Source: Actinomycetota bacterium (GTDB lineage: Bacteria > Actinomycetota > Thermoleophilia > Solirubrobacterales > Thermoleophilaceae). Taken from it: a DNA stretch of 46,202 nucleotides. A model generated the notes under the pieces. That model saw nothing but the letters and a program-made list of their open reading frames with translations. It was not told the origin of the DNA and did not search any database. The stretch's first letter is position 1. Each line of letters begins with the position of its first letter. The DNA lies in NCBI GenBank assembly GCA_019246335.1, contig JAFAQQ010000177.1:1-46202 (forward strand), read 5' to 3'. Positions 1-7,146 of the stretch are shown in pieces. The position numbers and the translations under genes were made by a program.

Positions 1-2
1 GC

Positions 3-338
3 TTCAAGGGCGCGTGGTTCGGCCGCCTCAGCCGCACGAGCACGGCGGGCGCGGCGATGGCCGTAGTGGTGCGCGGCGCCGAGGTGTTCCTCGTGGGCCG
101 CGTCGGGCGGCTCGGCGGGCGAGCAACCGTCACCTACGCGACCCTGCACAAGACGATCAGCTTCAGGGCGACGCACACGCGCAACCGCGTGGTCCTTGTC
201 CACTTCCGCCGGACACGCGTGTGCGCCGCGCGCAAGCCGCGCAAGTGCCGTGGCGTGCGACCGACCGACAGGGCGACACTACGCGTGGTGAGCCTCGGCG
301 GGGGACGCGTCAACATCGACGCGATCGGGTTCCGGTAG
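3..338 (+). CDS. C-terminal end of a probable secreted protein (truncated by window edge)
   Basis: The reading frame is open from the first bases of the window to a TAG at 336-338, so only the last ~111 residues are visible and the start lies outside. The fragment is rich in Gly, Arg and Val and reads like an all-beta module. It has an F-x-G-x-W near its start, alternating V/A strands (AVVVRGAEVFLVGRVG), and ends in NIDAIGFR. This resembles the small C-terminal beta-sandwich with a terminal VDVDAF-type strand seen in many secreted actinobacterial proteins. An internal ATG at 57 could be taken for a start, but coding character continues upstream of it. The function of the whole protein cannot be told from this piece. 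Confidence 0.55.
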   Translation, partial: FKGAWFGRLSRTSTAGAAMAVVVRGAEVFLVGRVGRLGGRATVTYATLHKTISFRATHTRNRVVLVHFRRTRVCAARKPRKCRGVRPTDRATLRVVSLGGGRVNIDAIGFR

Positions 339-383
339 GGCGAGCCCTCCGCCGGCCCCCGGCCGCGTCTAGGGCCCGCCTGT

Positions 384-674
384 CTAGCCCTGCTCGAGCG
401 GCGCCATCGTCAGGCCGGCCTCGCGGAGCTGCTCCCAGTAGTGCTCCGCGGGCTCGCGGGGCCCGGACCAGACGATCGCCTGACCAGTGTTGTGGATCTT
501 GTTGGCGATCGCATACCCCTGATCGAGCGTGACGCCGGGGATTATGCGCGCGAGCGCCGAGGCCACCCCGTCGAAGGTGTTGTGGTCGTCGTTGAGGACG
601 ATGACCCGCCAGGCGCCGCCGAGACCGGATCCGGGCTCCTCCACCCGCGGCATCTCGACGGTCTCGGTCGTCAC
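384..674 (-). CDS. clpS: ATP-dependent Clp protease adaptor ClpS
   Basis: A 96-residue protein with the ClpS core: W-R-V-I-V-L-N-D-D-H-N-T-F near residues 22-34, followed by an amphipathic helical half ending in GLTMAPLEQ. ClpS binds the N-terminal domain of the ClpA/ClpC unfoldase and delivers N-degron substrates to ClpP. The usual length is 90-110 residues, so this is complete. The GTG start at 674 overlaps the TGA of the upstream hydrolase by 4 bp (GTGA), which fixes the start and implies translational coupling. A longer in-frame extension upstream lies wholly inside the hydrolase gene and is very Arg-rich, so I rejected it. Confidence 0.93.
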   Translation of the reverse strand: MTTETVEMPRVEEPGSGLGGAWRVIVLNDDHNTFDGVASALARIIPGVTLDQGYAIANKIHNTGQAIVWSGPREPAEHYWEQLREAGLTMAPLEQG

Positions 675-1492
675 TTGGCGGCCGCGCCCTCGGAGGGCTT
701 CGCGAGGTACCGCTCCAGTCCCATGTAGAGCTGATCGGGCACCGCCGCCTGGACGAAGCTCTCGGCCCACTCGTTCGGCAGGCCGGCGCGCAGCCACGCC
801 TCGAACTCGCGCTGACCGGTCCGCTCGACCATCTCGATCTGGCGGTCCAGGGCCTCGCGGACGGCGTCCAGCTGGGCCGGCGGGTCGTCCACGCAGCCGA
901 AGTGCGTCAGGCACAGCCGGCGGGGCGACCACCCCGAGATCGTGTCGAGAGACGAGCGCCACGCCTCGACGTCGATATCCGGCGGGGGCGTGGGCGCGAC
1001 GGTGTGCTCGGTGGGGGTGATGCGCACCCCGCCCATGTCGCCGACATACGCGTCGCCGGTCTCCTCGTGGAGATAGCAGACGTGGTGCGACGCGTGCCCG
1101 GGCGTGTACGCCACGCGGAAGCCCTCGACCTCCTCGCCGCCCGACAGGGCGCGGACGTTCTCCTGCGGCACCGGGGCCACCTCGCCCCACAGCCGCTCCA
1201 TCTCCTCGCCGTACAGCCGCTCGGCGCTCCGAAGGAGGCGTGAGGGGTCCACCAGGTGGGGGGCGCCGCGCTCGTGGACGTATACGACGAGGTTCGGGTG
1301 GTGTCTAGCCAGGACGCCCGCCGCGCCGGCGTGGTCGAGGTGGATGTGGGTGAGCAGGAGCGCGCGCGGCTCCACCTCCGCCAATGCATCCACGGTGGAT
1401 GCCGGGCCTGGGTCGACCAGCACGCCATCCAGCTCGTAGGCGCCGATGACCCGTTCCCGTCCCAGGTGGCGCACGTCGATCAGGCGTGCCAC
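671..1492 (-). CDS. MBL-fold metallo-hydrolase
   Basis: About 273 residues of metallo-beta-lactamase fold. The zinc motif THIHLDHAG is at residues ~48-56, preceded by LVDPGP, and later GHASHH and LTHFG supply the other metal ligands. The family covers glyoxalase II, lactonases and other hydrolases. No motif here tells the substrate. I chose the GTG at 1492 because an AAGG lies 8 nt upstream of it and because longer starts would run into ecm, which starts divergently at 1517. It forms a two-gene unit with clpS through a 4-bp overlap. Only 24 bp separate it from ecm, so the two promoters must overlap the coding starts. Confidence 0.85.
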   Translation of the reverse strand: MARLIDVRHLGRERVIGAYELDGVLVDPGPASTVDALAEVEPRALLLTHIHLDHAGAAGVLARHHPNLVVYVHERGAPHLVDPSRLLRSAERLYGEEMERLWGEVAPVPQENVRALSGGEEVEGFRVAYTPGHASHHVCYLHEETGDAYVGDMGGVRITPTEHTVAPTPPPDIDVEAWRSSLDTISGWSPRRLCLTHFGCVDDPPAQLDAVREALDRQIEMVERTGQREFEAWLRAGLPNEWAESFVQAAVPDQLYMGLERYLAKPSEGAAAK

Positions 1493-1503
1493 CCCGCTGA
1501 CCT

Positions 1504-1509
1504 TACAAT
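1504..1509 (+). promoter_or_regulatory. Putative -10 element of ecm (leaderless)
   Basis: TACAAT ends 7 nt before the ecm ATG at 1517. That spacing places the transcription start at or next to the A of the ATG, so the mRNA would have no 5' leader. No Shine-Dalgarno sequence precedes the ATG. No clear -35 is visible. Confidence 0.6.
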
Positions 1510-1516
1510 TCGGTCC

Positions 1517-3520
1517 ATGAGCGACGCTGGCGGCGGCCGCGCAACCAGGCTCGAGGAGCGCGATCGGCCCTGGGTCATGCGCACGTACGCCGGGCATTCG
1601 ACCGCCCGCGAGTCAAACGCGCTCTATCGCAAGAACCTCGAGAAGGGCCAGACCGGCCTCTCGGTCGCTTTCGACCTGCCGACGCAGACGGGCTACGACC
1701 CCGACGACGAGCTCTCGCGGGGAGAGGTTGGCAAGGTCGGCGTCTCGATCGCCCACAAGGGCGACATGCACACGCTCCTCGACGGCATCCCGCTCGACGA
1801 GATGAACACGTCGATGACGATCAACGCCACGGCCGCGTGGCTGCTCGCGCTCTACATGACGGTGGCGGAGGAGAACGACGTGCCCGTCGAGCGGCTCCAG
1901 GGCACCACGCAGAACGACATCATCAAGGAGTTCCTCTCGCGCGGGACCTACGCGTTCCCGCCGGGGCCGTCGATGCGGCTGATCGCGGACATGATCGCGT
2001 TCACGGTCGACGCCGTCCCGAAGTGGAACCCGATCAACATCTGCTCGTATCACCTCCAGGAGGCGGGCGCCACCCCCGTACAGGAGATCGCCTACGCCCT
2101 ATCGACCGCCCAGGCCGTGCTGGACGCCGTTCGCCCGCAGGTCGACGACGAGACCTTCCCGCGGGTGTTCGGCCGTATGTCCTTCTTCGTGAACGCGGGC
2201 ATCCGGTTCATCGAGGAGCACGCGAAGCTGCGTGCGATGGGACAGCTCTGGCGCGAGCTGGGGCGTGAGCGGTACGGCGTCGACGACGAACGGTTCCTGC
2301 GCTTCCGGTACGGCGTCCAGGTCAACTCGCTCGGGCTGACTGAGTCCCAGCCCGAGAACAACGTGATACGGATCGTGCTCGAGGCGCTGGCCGTCGCGAT
2401 GGGACGCGACGCTCGCGCCCGCGCCATTCAGCTTCCCGCCTGGAACGAGGCGCTCGGGCTCCCGCGTCCGTGGGACCAGCAATGGTCGCTGCGGATCCAG
2501 CAGATCCTGGCGCTCGAGACTGACATCCTCGAGTACCCCGACATCTTCGAGGGCTCCAACGTGATGGAGGGCCTCGTCGCCGAGCTCGTCGAGGGCGCCC
2601 GCGAGGAGATGGCGGTGGTGGCCGAGCACGGCGGCGCGGTCGAGGCGGTCGACTACATGAAGACCCAGCTCGTGGAGTCGCACCGCGCGCGGCTCGCGAA
2701 GATCGAGAGCGGAGAGCAGACCGTGGTGGGCCAGAACGCGTTCACGACCACGGAGCCCTCGCCCCTCCAGCAGGGCGAGGACGGCGGCATCCTGACCGTC
2801 GACCCCAACGTCGAGCGCGACCAGATCGAGGCCGTGCGGCACTGGCGCGAGCAGCGCGACGAGCCGGCGGTGCGGGCGGCGCTCGACGAGCTTCGCGGCG
2901 CCGCCGAGGACGACGGCGTGAACGTCATGCCCGCGACGCTCGCCGCGGCGCGCGCCGGCGCGACGACCGGCGAGTGGGCCGGCACGCTGCGGGAGGTCTT
3001 CGGCGAATACCGCGCTCCGACCGGAGTGGACAGCGCCGCCGGCGCCGACGACGCAGCGCTCGAGGAGGTCCGCGAGAAGGTCGAGCGTGTATCGGAGGCG
3101 CTCGGCCGGCGCCTGAAGGTCCTGGTGGGCAAGCCCGGCCTCGACGGGCACTCGAACGGGGCCGAGCAGATCGCGCTGCGCGCCCGTGACGCCGGCATGG
3201 ACGTGGTGTACGAGGGCATCAGGCTGACGCCCTCGCGCATCGCCGCCACTGCGGTGCAGGAGGGCGTGCACGTGGTCGGGCTCTCGATCCTCTCGGGCTC
3301 CCACCGCGAGCTGATCCCGGAGGTGCTGCGGGAGCTCCGGGAGGCGGGCGCGGACGTGCCGGTGGTCGTCGGCGGCATCATCCCGGCCGCGGATGCCGAG
3401 TGGCTCCGGGAGGCCGGGGTCGCCCGCGTCTACACGCCCAAGGACTTCGAGCTGACGAAGAGCATCGACGACATCGTCGACCTCGTCGCCGAACGCCACG
3501 GCGCCGCCGCCGCGGCTTGA
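1517..3520 (+). CDS. ecm: Ethylmalonyl-CoA mutase (B12-dependent)
   Basis: A 667-residue, single-chain coenzyme-B12 mutase with an N-terminal substrate-binding barrel (to ~residue 510) and a C-terminal cobalamin domain with the DxHxxG signature as DGHSNG at 543-548. Methylmalonyl-CoA mutases carry DLATHRGYDSD and SVSMTMNG at the corresponding places. This protein has LPTQTGYDPDD, NTSMTINAT, LSRGTY, SQPENNV and PAWNEALGLPRPWDQQW, which I recognise from ethylmalonyl-CoA mutase (called MeaA in Streptomyces). Length also fits Ecm (~650-680) better than MCM (>700). Ecm converts (2R)-ethylmalonyl-CoA to (2S)-methylsuccinyl-CoA in the ethylmalonyl-CoA pathway of acetyl-CoA assimilation. It is translationally coupled to meaB downstream and starts without a leader. 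An older annotation would call it methylmalonyl-CoA mutase. Confidence 0.9.
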   Translation: MSDAGGGRATRLEERDRPWVMRTYAGHSTARESNALYRKNLEKGQTGLSVAFDLPTQTGYDPDDELSRGEVGKVGVSIAHKGDMHTLLDGIPLDEMNTSMTINATAAWLLALYMTVAEENDVPVERLQGTTQNDIIKEFLSRGTYAFPPGPSMRLIADMIAFTVDAVPKWNPINICSYHLQEAGATPVQEIAYALSTAQAVLDAVRPQVDDETFPRVFGRMSFFVNAGIRFIEEHAKLRAMGQLWRELGRERYGVDDERFLRFRYGVQVNSLGLTESQPENNVIRIVLEALAVAMGRDARARAIQLPAWNEALGLPRPWDQQWSLRIQQILALETDILEYPDIFEGSNVMEGLVAELVEGAREEMAVVAEHGGAVEAVDYMKTQLVESHRARLAKIESGEQTVVGQNAFTTTEPSPLQQGEDGGILTVDPNVERDQIEAVRHWREQRDEPAVRAALDELRGAAEDDGVNVMPATLAAARAGATTGEWAGTLREVFGEYRAPTGVDSAAGADDAALEEVREKVERVSEALGRRLKVLVGKPGLDGHSNGAEQIALRARDAGMDVVYEGIRLTPSRIAATAVQEGVHVVGLSILSGSHRELIPEVLRELREAGADVPVVVGGIIPAADAEWLREAGVARVYTPKDFELTKSIDDIVDLVAERHGAAAAA

Positions 3521-4509
3521 GGGACAGGCGGTCGGCCGCGGCGCGGACCGCGGTCGATGCGGCTGAGCTCGGCCGTCGCCTTCGGGAGGGCGACCGAACG
3601 GCCGCGCCCGCCGCGTTGAACGCAATCGAGGACCGCTCGCAGGCCGGGCGCGATCGGGCCCGGGCGCTTCTTCACGAGATCTCCCCCGCCGCGCTCGGCG
3701 GCGAGGCGCGGGCCCACCTGATCGGAGTCACGGGGCCGCCGGGCGCCGGGAAGTCGTCCCTCCTGTCGGCCCTCGTCGCCGCCTGGCGCGAGCGCGGTCG
3801 CTCTGTGGCGGTCCTGGCCGTCGACCCCTCGTCTCGGCGCTCCGGCGGCGCGCTCCTGGGAGACCGCGCGCGAATCGAGCACGACCCGCGCGACGACGGC
3901 GTCCTCATTCGCTCGACCGCCGCCGGGTCGCGGCTCGGCGGTCTCGCCCCGCCCACGCGCGAGGCCGTCCAGGTGCTGGCCCCGGCCTACGAGGTCGTGG
4001 TCGTCGAGACCGTCGGCGTCGGGCAGTCCGAGACCGACGTGGCCGAGGTCTGCGACACCGTGGCTGTCGTGGTCCAGCCCGGCTCCGGCGACGTGCTCCA
4101 GTTCCTGAAGGCGGGCATCATGGAGATCCCCGACGTGCTCGTGATCACCAAGGGAGACCTCGGCGACGTCGCCCGCCGTGCCCGGCGCGACCTCGCGTCG
4201 GCCCTGCGGGCGCTGGGCGCGCGGGAGACCCCGGTGGTGACGGTGTCTTCGATCCCTCCTCCAACCGGGATCGACGAGCTCGTCCAAGCCCTCGACGCCC
4301 ACCGCGGCGTGGTCGATGTGAAGGCCGCGCGAACGTCCGCGCGGCGCCTGGCCGCGCTCGCCGAGTTTGCGACCGAGCACGGCGAGAGCGGACTGCGGGC
4401 GCTCGGCGGCCGCCGGGAGGCGCTGCTCCTGCTCGAAGCGCAGGACGCCGGGCTGGAGGTGCCGAGGCTGGTCGAAGCGCTGGAGCGAGCGGCCCGGCAG
4501 GACGGCTAG
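3517..4509 (+). CDS. meaB: MeaB/ArgK-type G-protein chaperone of the B12 mutase
   Basis: A 330-residue P-loop GTPase of the MeaB family. Walker A is GPPGAGKS at ~73-80, the ETVGVGQSE switch element at ~164-172, and the base-recognition motif reads TKGD at ~211-214 in place of the commoner NKxD. An N-terminal helical segment and a C-terminal helical dimerisation arm are present, as in MeaB. The protein gates adenosylcobalamin loading and protects acyl-CoA mutases from inactivation. It starts at TTG 3517, overlapping the ecm stop by 4 bp (TTGA), and no better ATG/GTG exists before the conserved region. The overlap makes Ecm its obvious client. Confidence 0.92.
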   Translation: MRDRRSAAARTAVDAAELGRRLREGDRTAAPAALNAIEDRSQAGRDRARALLHEISPAALGGEARAHLIGVTGPPGAGKSSLLSALVAAWRERGRSVAVLAVDPSSRRSGGALLGDRARIEHDPRDDGVLIRSTAAGSRLGGLAPPTREAVQVLAPAYEVVVVETVGVGQSETDVAEVCDTVAVVVQPGSGDVLQFLKAGIMEIPDVLVITKGDLGDVARRARRDLASALRALGARETPVVTVSSIPPPTGIDELVQALDAHRGVVDVKAARTSARRLAALAEFATEHGESGLRALGGRREALLLLEAQDAGLEVPRLVEALERAARQDG

Positions 4510-4805
4510 AGGTCGAGCTCGATCGCGCCCTCTCGGATGGCGATCGCCACGGCCTGCTCCCGCGTCTTCGCCCCGACCTTGCGCAACGCGGTCTTGAGCC
4601 TGCTGCGAACCGTGTGCGGGCTCACGTGCAGCGCAAGCGCCGCCTCGTCCGTGGTCAGGCCGGCCGCGAGCTGATAGAGGACCTCGCGCTCGCGATCGGT
4701 GAGATCCGAGGTCCTCCTCGTGAATCGCCGCCCGGTGCTCTCGGCGAGGTACTCCTCGAGGTCGACAAGGGCCTCGCGGGCCGTCTGGATCACCCTCACC
4801 TCCAT
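4506..4805 (-). CDS. Single-domain LuxR-type HTH regulator
   Basis: A 99-residue protein with a C-terminal LuxR/NarL DNA-binding domain: LTDREREVLYQLAAG, then SPHTVRSRLKTALRKVGA as the recognition helix region, and ends AIAIREGAIELDL. The first ~30 residues are helical and contain no receiver or sensor domain, so the protein may act as a stand-alone or partner-dependent regulator. The start is taken at ATG 4805. An in-frame TTG at 4856 would add 17 less convincing residues. Its TAG overlaps the meaB TAG in a CTAG (4506-4509), so the two genes converge with no space for a terminator. Confidence 0.85.
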   Translation of the reverse strand: MEVRVIQTAREALVDLEEYLAESTGRRFTRRTSDLTDREREVLYQLAAGLTTDEAALALHVSPHTVRSRLKTALRKVGAKTREQAVAIAIREGAIELDL

Positions 4806-4874
4806 GAGCGCCGCTGGACGGTATCCCTGCAAAGGGCGCGTTACCAGCGCCTGCAACGTGGCTTGCGCCCGCCA

Positions 4875-4880
4875 TATGCT
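4875..4880 (+). promoter_or_regulatory. Putative -10 of the 51-residue membrane protein gene (leaderless)
   Basis: TATGCT is followed by exactly 6 nt and then the GTG at 4887, the spacing expected for a leaderless start. This supports the small gene being real. Confidence 0.5.
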
Positions 4881-4886
4881 CCGGCG

Positions 4887-5042
4887 GTGCGGCTGCGGAC
4901 CCAGCTCCTAGTCCTCCTTGCGGCGTTCGCGGGCGCGACCGGCATCGCGGCGCTGGCCGGAGCGGCCAACCTCGGCACCGCCCTGACGTTCGGCCAGATG
5001 GCGTTCGCGCTCGCGCTGATCTACGTCCTGCTGCGAGGCTGA
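4887..5042 (+). CDS. Small two-helix membrane protein, unknown
   Basis: A 51-residue hydrophobic protein with two likely membrane segments: residues ~5-27 (LLVLLAAFAGATGIAAL) and ~34-49 (FGQMAFALALIYVLL), joined by a short polar turn. The N-terminus is VRLR, so the inside-positive rule puts it in the cytoplasm. I do not recognise the family. Evidence for being a gene: a good -10 (TATGCT) six bases ahead of the GTG, and hydrophobic patterning throughout. Its 3' end overlaps the convergent mobA 3' end by 22 bp. Confidence 0.55.
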   Translation: MRLRTQLLVLLAAFAGATGIAALAGAANLGTALTFGQMAFALALIYVLLRG

Positions 5043-5611
5043 CGCAGCTCACGGTCGGCCGCGGCGAGGGCCTCGGGCGTGTTCACGCTTCGGAGGGCCG
5101 CCTGGTCGAGCTCGACCACGACCGGCTCGAGCGCGGCGGCGATCGAGCGCGTCGGCTCGCCTTCGATCGCCCCTCGCAAGAGGAGGTCACGCGCGTCCGC
5201 GCGGTAGATGCCCAGCAGCGGCTCGACCTCGCCGCCGGCGGCGGCGAGGACCGCGCTCGCCAGCGAGCCCTCATCGCCCGCGGCCGCCGCGGCGATCGAC
5301 CGGCATTCGGCCTCCCCCACGAACGGCATGTCCGCCGCGCAGACGAGGATGTCCCGCCCGCCCGCGCGACCGAGGGCGTGGGCGATGCCGGCGGCCGGGT
5401 GCCTCGGCTCGACGGGCTCGTCGTCCCACACCTCGACGCCCTCGAGAGCCGGTAGATCGTCGCGTGACTTGCCGACCACAGCGACGACATCGGCGACAGA
5501 GGCGAGCGCGTCCGCCGGATATGCGGCCAGCGGGCGCCCGGCCGCGGCGCGGGTGGCCTTCCGGCCCCCCATCCTGCGCGACGCACCGCCGGCGAGTATC
5601 GCGCCCACCAC
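5021..5611 (-). CDS. mobA: Molybdenum cofactor guanylyltransferase (MobA family)
   Basis: A 196-residue nucleotidyltransferase with the N-terminal signature AILAGGASRRMGGRK (residues ~4-18). The acidic metal site lies in ILVCAADMPF, and the C-terminal segment VNTPEALAAAD is typical of MobA (N-T-P-E-D-L). MobA transfers GMP from GTP to molybdopterin, forming the dinucleotide cofactor of DMSO-reductase-type enzymes. CTP-using MocA-type enzymes share the fold, so base specificity is not certain. The start is one of two consecutive GTG codons (5611 or 5608). No other molybdenum gene is near. Confidence 0.82.
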   Translation of the reverse strand: MVGAILAGGASRRMGGRKATRAAAGRPLAAYPADALASVADVVAVVGKSRDDLPALEGVEVWDDEPVEPRHPAAGIAHALGRAGGRDILVCAADMPFVGEAECRSIAAAAAGDEGSLASAVLAAAGGEVEPLLGIYRADARDLLLRGAIEGEPTRSIAAALEPVVVELDQAALRSVNTPEALAAADRELRQPRSRT

Positions 5612-5618
5612 GCTGGGC

Positions 5619-5624
5619 TATGGT
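5619..5624 (+). promoter_or_regulatory. Putative -10 of the F420-type oxidoreductase gene
   Basis: TATGGT, then 8 nt, then TTG 5633 (or GTG 5639). It lies in the short divergent gap with mobA and is consistent with a leaderless or nearly leaderless mRNA. Confidence 0.4.
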
Positions 5625-5632
5625 GCCAGCCC

Positions 5633-6610
5633 TTGCCGGTGGGGACCTTCATCTCCGTCGGGCGTTCGCTCGGCTCGGCGCTCGAGCGCGTGCGCCGAGC
5701 CGAGGAGCTCGGCTACGACTCGGCCTGCGTGACCCACATCGCCGGGCGCGACTCCCTCGCGGTGCTCGCCGCGTACGCAGCGGAGACCCAGCGCATCCAC
5801 CTCGGCTCCGGCGTGCTGCCGATCTACTCGCGGACGCCGGTCGCGACCGCCCAGGCCGCGGCGACCATTGACGAGATGTCCGGGGGGCGGCTGCGCCTGG
5901 GCCTCGGCGTGTCACACCGGGTCACCGTCGAGGGCTGGTACGGGCAGACGATCGACAAGCCGGTCCGCGAGATGCGCGAGTACGTCGCGATCCTGCGCGC
6001 GATCTTCGCGGGCGAGGAGCCACCGAAGAGCCAGCGGTGGCCGACGCAGTTCCGGTTCATGGGGTACGGGCCCCGGGCGGACCTCCCGCTGTACGTCGCC
6101 GCGCTGTCGCCGGGAATGCTGCGGCTGGCGGGAGAGATCGCGGACGGCGTCGTGCTTTGGCTCTGCAACCCGGACTACATACGTGACACCGTCCTCCCGG
6201 AGGTCACTGCCGGCCGCGAACGTGCTGGCAAGTCGATGGCGGGGTTCGACGTCGTGGCCGCCGTGCCGTCGGCCGTCACAGACGAGCCGGAGGCCGCTCG
6301 CGGACGCCTCCGCGGAGACCTCATCACCTACTTCTCGCTGCCTTTCTACCGAGCGATGCTGGAGCGCTCCGGCTTCGAGGAGGACATCGCCGGGTTCGAC
6401 GCGGGCATGCAGAAGGGGGACGCGGAGGCGGCGACCGGCGCCATCTCGGACGGCTTCCTCCAGACCCTGGCGGCGGTCGGCAGCGCGGACGACGCGAAGG
6501 GGACCGTCCGCGGATACCTCGAGGCGGGCGCGACGTCCCCGTGCGTCGGCCCGATCCCCGGCACGGACTTCACGGCCACGCTCGAGTCGCTGGCGTCGCT
6601 GAACGCCTGA
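5633..6610 (+). CDS. LLM-class (luciferase-like) F420-dependent oxidoreductase
   Basis: A ~325-residue luciferase-like monooxygenase fold protein. The N-terminus has the barrel start A-E-E-L-G-Y-D-S, then IHLGSGVLPIYSRTPV, the family hallmark ATIDEMSGGRLRLGLGVSH, and MLRLAGEIADGVVLWLCNPDYI in the C-terminal half. These features group with the actinobacterial F420-dependent rather than the FMN-dependent luciferase-like enzymes. The substrate is unknown. The start is TTG 5633 or GTG 5639. A -10 at 5619 favours the TTG. It is divergent from mobA. Confidence 0.85.
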   Translation: MPVGTFISVGRSLGSALERVRRAEELGYDSACVTHIAGRDSLAVLAAYAAETQRIHLGSGVLPIYSRTPVATAQAAATIDEMSGGRLRLGLGVSHRVTVEGWYGQTIDKPVREMREYVAILRAIFAGEEPPKSQRWPTQFRFMGYGPRADLPLYVAALSPGMLRLAGEIADGVVLWLCNPDYIRDTVLPEVTAGRERAGKSMAGFDVVAAVPSAVTDEPEAARGRLRGDLITYFSLPFYRAMLERSGFEEDIAGFDAGMQKGDAEAATGAISDGFLQTLAAVGSADDAKGTVRGYLEAGATSPCVGPIPGTDFTATLESLASLNA

Positions 6611-6611
6611 G

Positions 6612-7079
6612 CTAGCGGCCGCGCACGATGCCGGCCGATGCGATCCGGAAGCGGCCGCCCTCGCGAACGAAATGGATCTGGTCGGAGGCGGTGGGCTGCC
6701 CCGCAGCCGACGCGAGGACGTTGACCGTGGCCCGGTCGCCTGCGACGGCCACGCTCCTGATCGACACAGCCGGAGACGCGATGCGCGCTCCGTTCTGGGC
6801 CAGGACAGAGGGGCAGTTGTCGCCGCCCGCCGCCTCGCGGGCGCCGATCGTGAACAAGCTGTCGCAGATCGTCTGGTAGTCGCGTCCCGCGAGCGCATGC
6901 TGGAGCGAGTTGGTGGCGGTCACGACCTGCGACGCCGTCCCCGCCACGTTCTGCGGGCCGCCTCCGCCGCCCTGACCGACGAGCAGCCACCCGAGCACGC
7001 CGATCACCGCGAGCAGGACGACCAGGCCGAGCAGGGCGCGGCGGCGCCGGAAGGTGGCGCTTGCTTGCGGATCGTCCAT
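6612..7079 (-). CDS. Membrane-anchored NTF2-like protein, unknown
   Basis: A 155-residue protein with a short basic N-terminus (FRRRR), a single membrane anchor at ~15-35 (ALLGLVVLLAVIGVLGWLLV), a Gly linker and an extracytoplasmic domain. The latter has the helix-plus-sheet pattern of small NTF2-like/DUF4878-like domains: ALAGRDYQTICDSLF near its start and RVATVNV/IHFVREGGRFRI strands at the end. Two cysteines (in TICDS and DNCPS) could form a disulfide. Function unknown. It has a -10-like TATAAG 8 nt before the ATG and is divergent from the zinc-ribbon gene at 7147. Confidence 0.7.
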   Translation of the reverse strand: MDDPQASATFRRRRALLGLVVLLAVIGVLGWLLVGQGGGGGPQNVAGTASQVVTATNSLQHALAGRDYQTICDSLFTIGAREAAGGDNCPSVLAQNGARIASPAVSIRSVAVAGDRATVNVLASAAGQPTASDQIHFVREGGRFRIASAGIVRGR

Positions 7080-7087
7080 CGCGTGGT

Positions 7088-7093
7088 CTTATA
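7088..7093 (-). promoter_or_regulatory. Putative -10 of the NTF2-like gene (leaderless)
   Basis: On the minus strand TATAAG is followed by 8 nt and ATG (7079). It is one half of a divergent promoter region only 67 bp long. Confidence 0.5.
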
Positions 7094-7134
7094 GCGGGGT
7101 CCTCGGCGCGCTGGGCGCACCTCGATGGTTTCGC

Positions 7135-7140
7135 CATAAT
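7135..7140 (+). promoter_or_regulatory. Putative -10 of the zinc-ribbon gene (leaderless)
   Basis: CATAAT, then CGGTCC, then ATG at 7147. The stretch AATCGGTCCATG is almost identical to the ecm start region (AATTCGGTCCATG at 1507-1519). Confidence 0.55.
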
Positions 7141-7146
7141 CGGTCC

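Noticed and set aside
1256-1516. In-frame upstream extension of the ecm reading frame
   Set aside because: It runs antisense through the hydrolase gene, has no family similarity, and the conserved Ecm sequence begins after ATG 1517, which has its own -10.
1517-3520. Methylmalonyl-CoA mutase
   Set aside because: Fingerprint segments and length match ethylmalonyl-CoA mutase; the MCM-specific DLATHRGYDSD and SVSMTMNG are absent.
3430-5052. Long minus-strand open frame (540 codons) opposite meaB and the LuxR gene
   Set aside because: Arg/Gly/Ala/Pro-rich shadow typical of high-GC antisense frames, no motifs, covers two well-supported genes.
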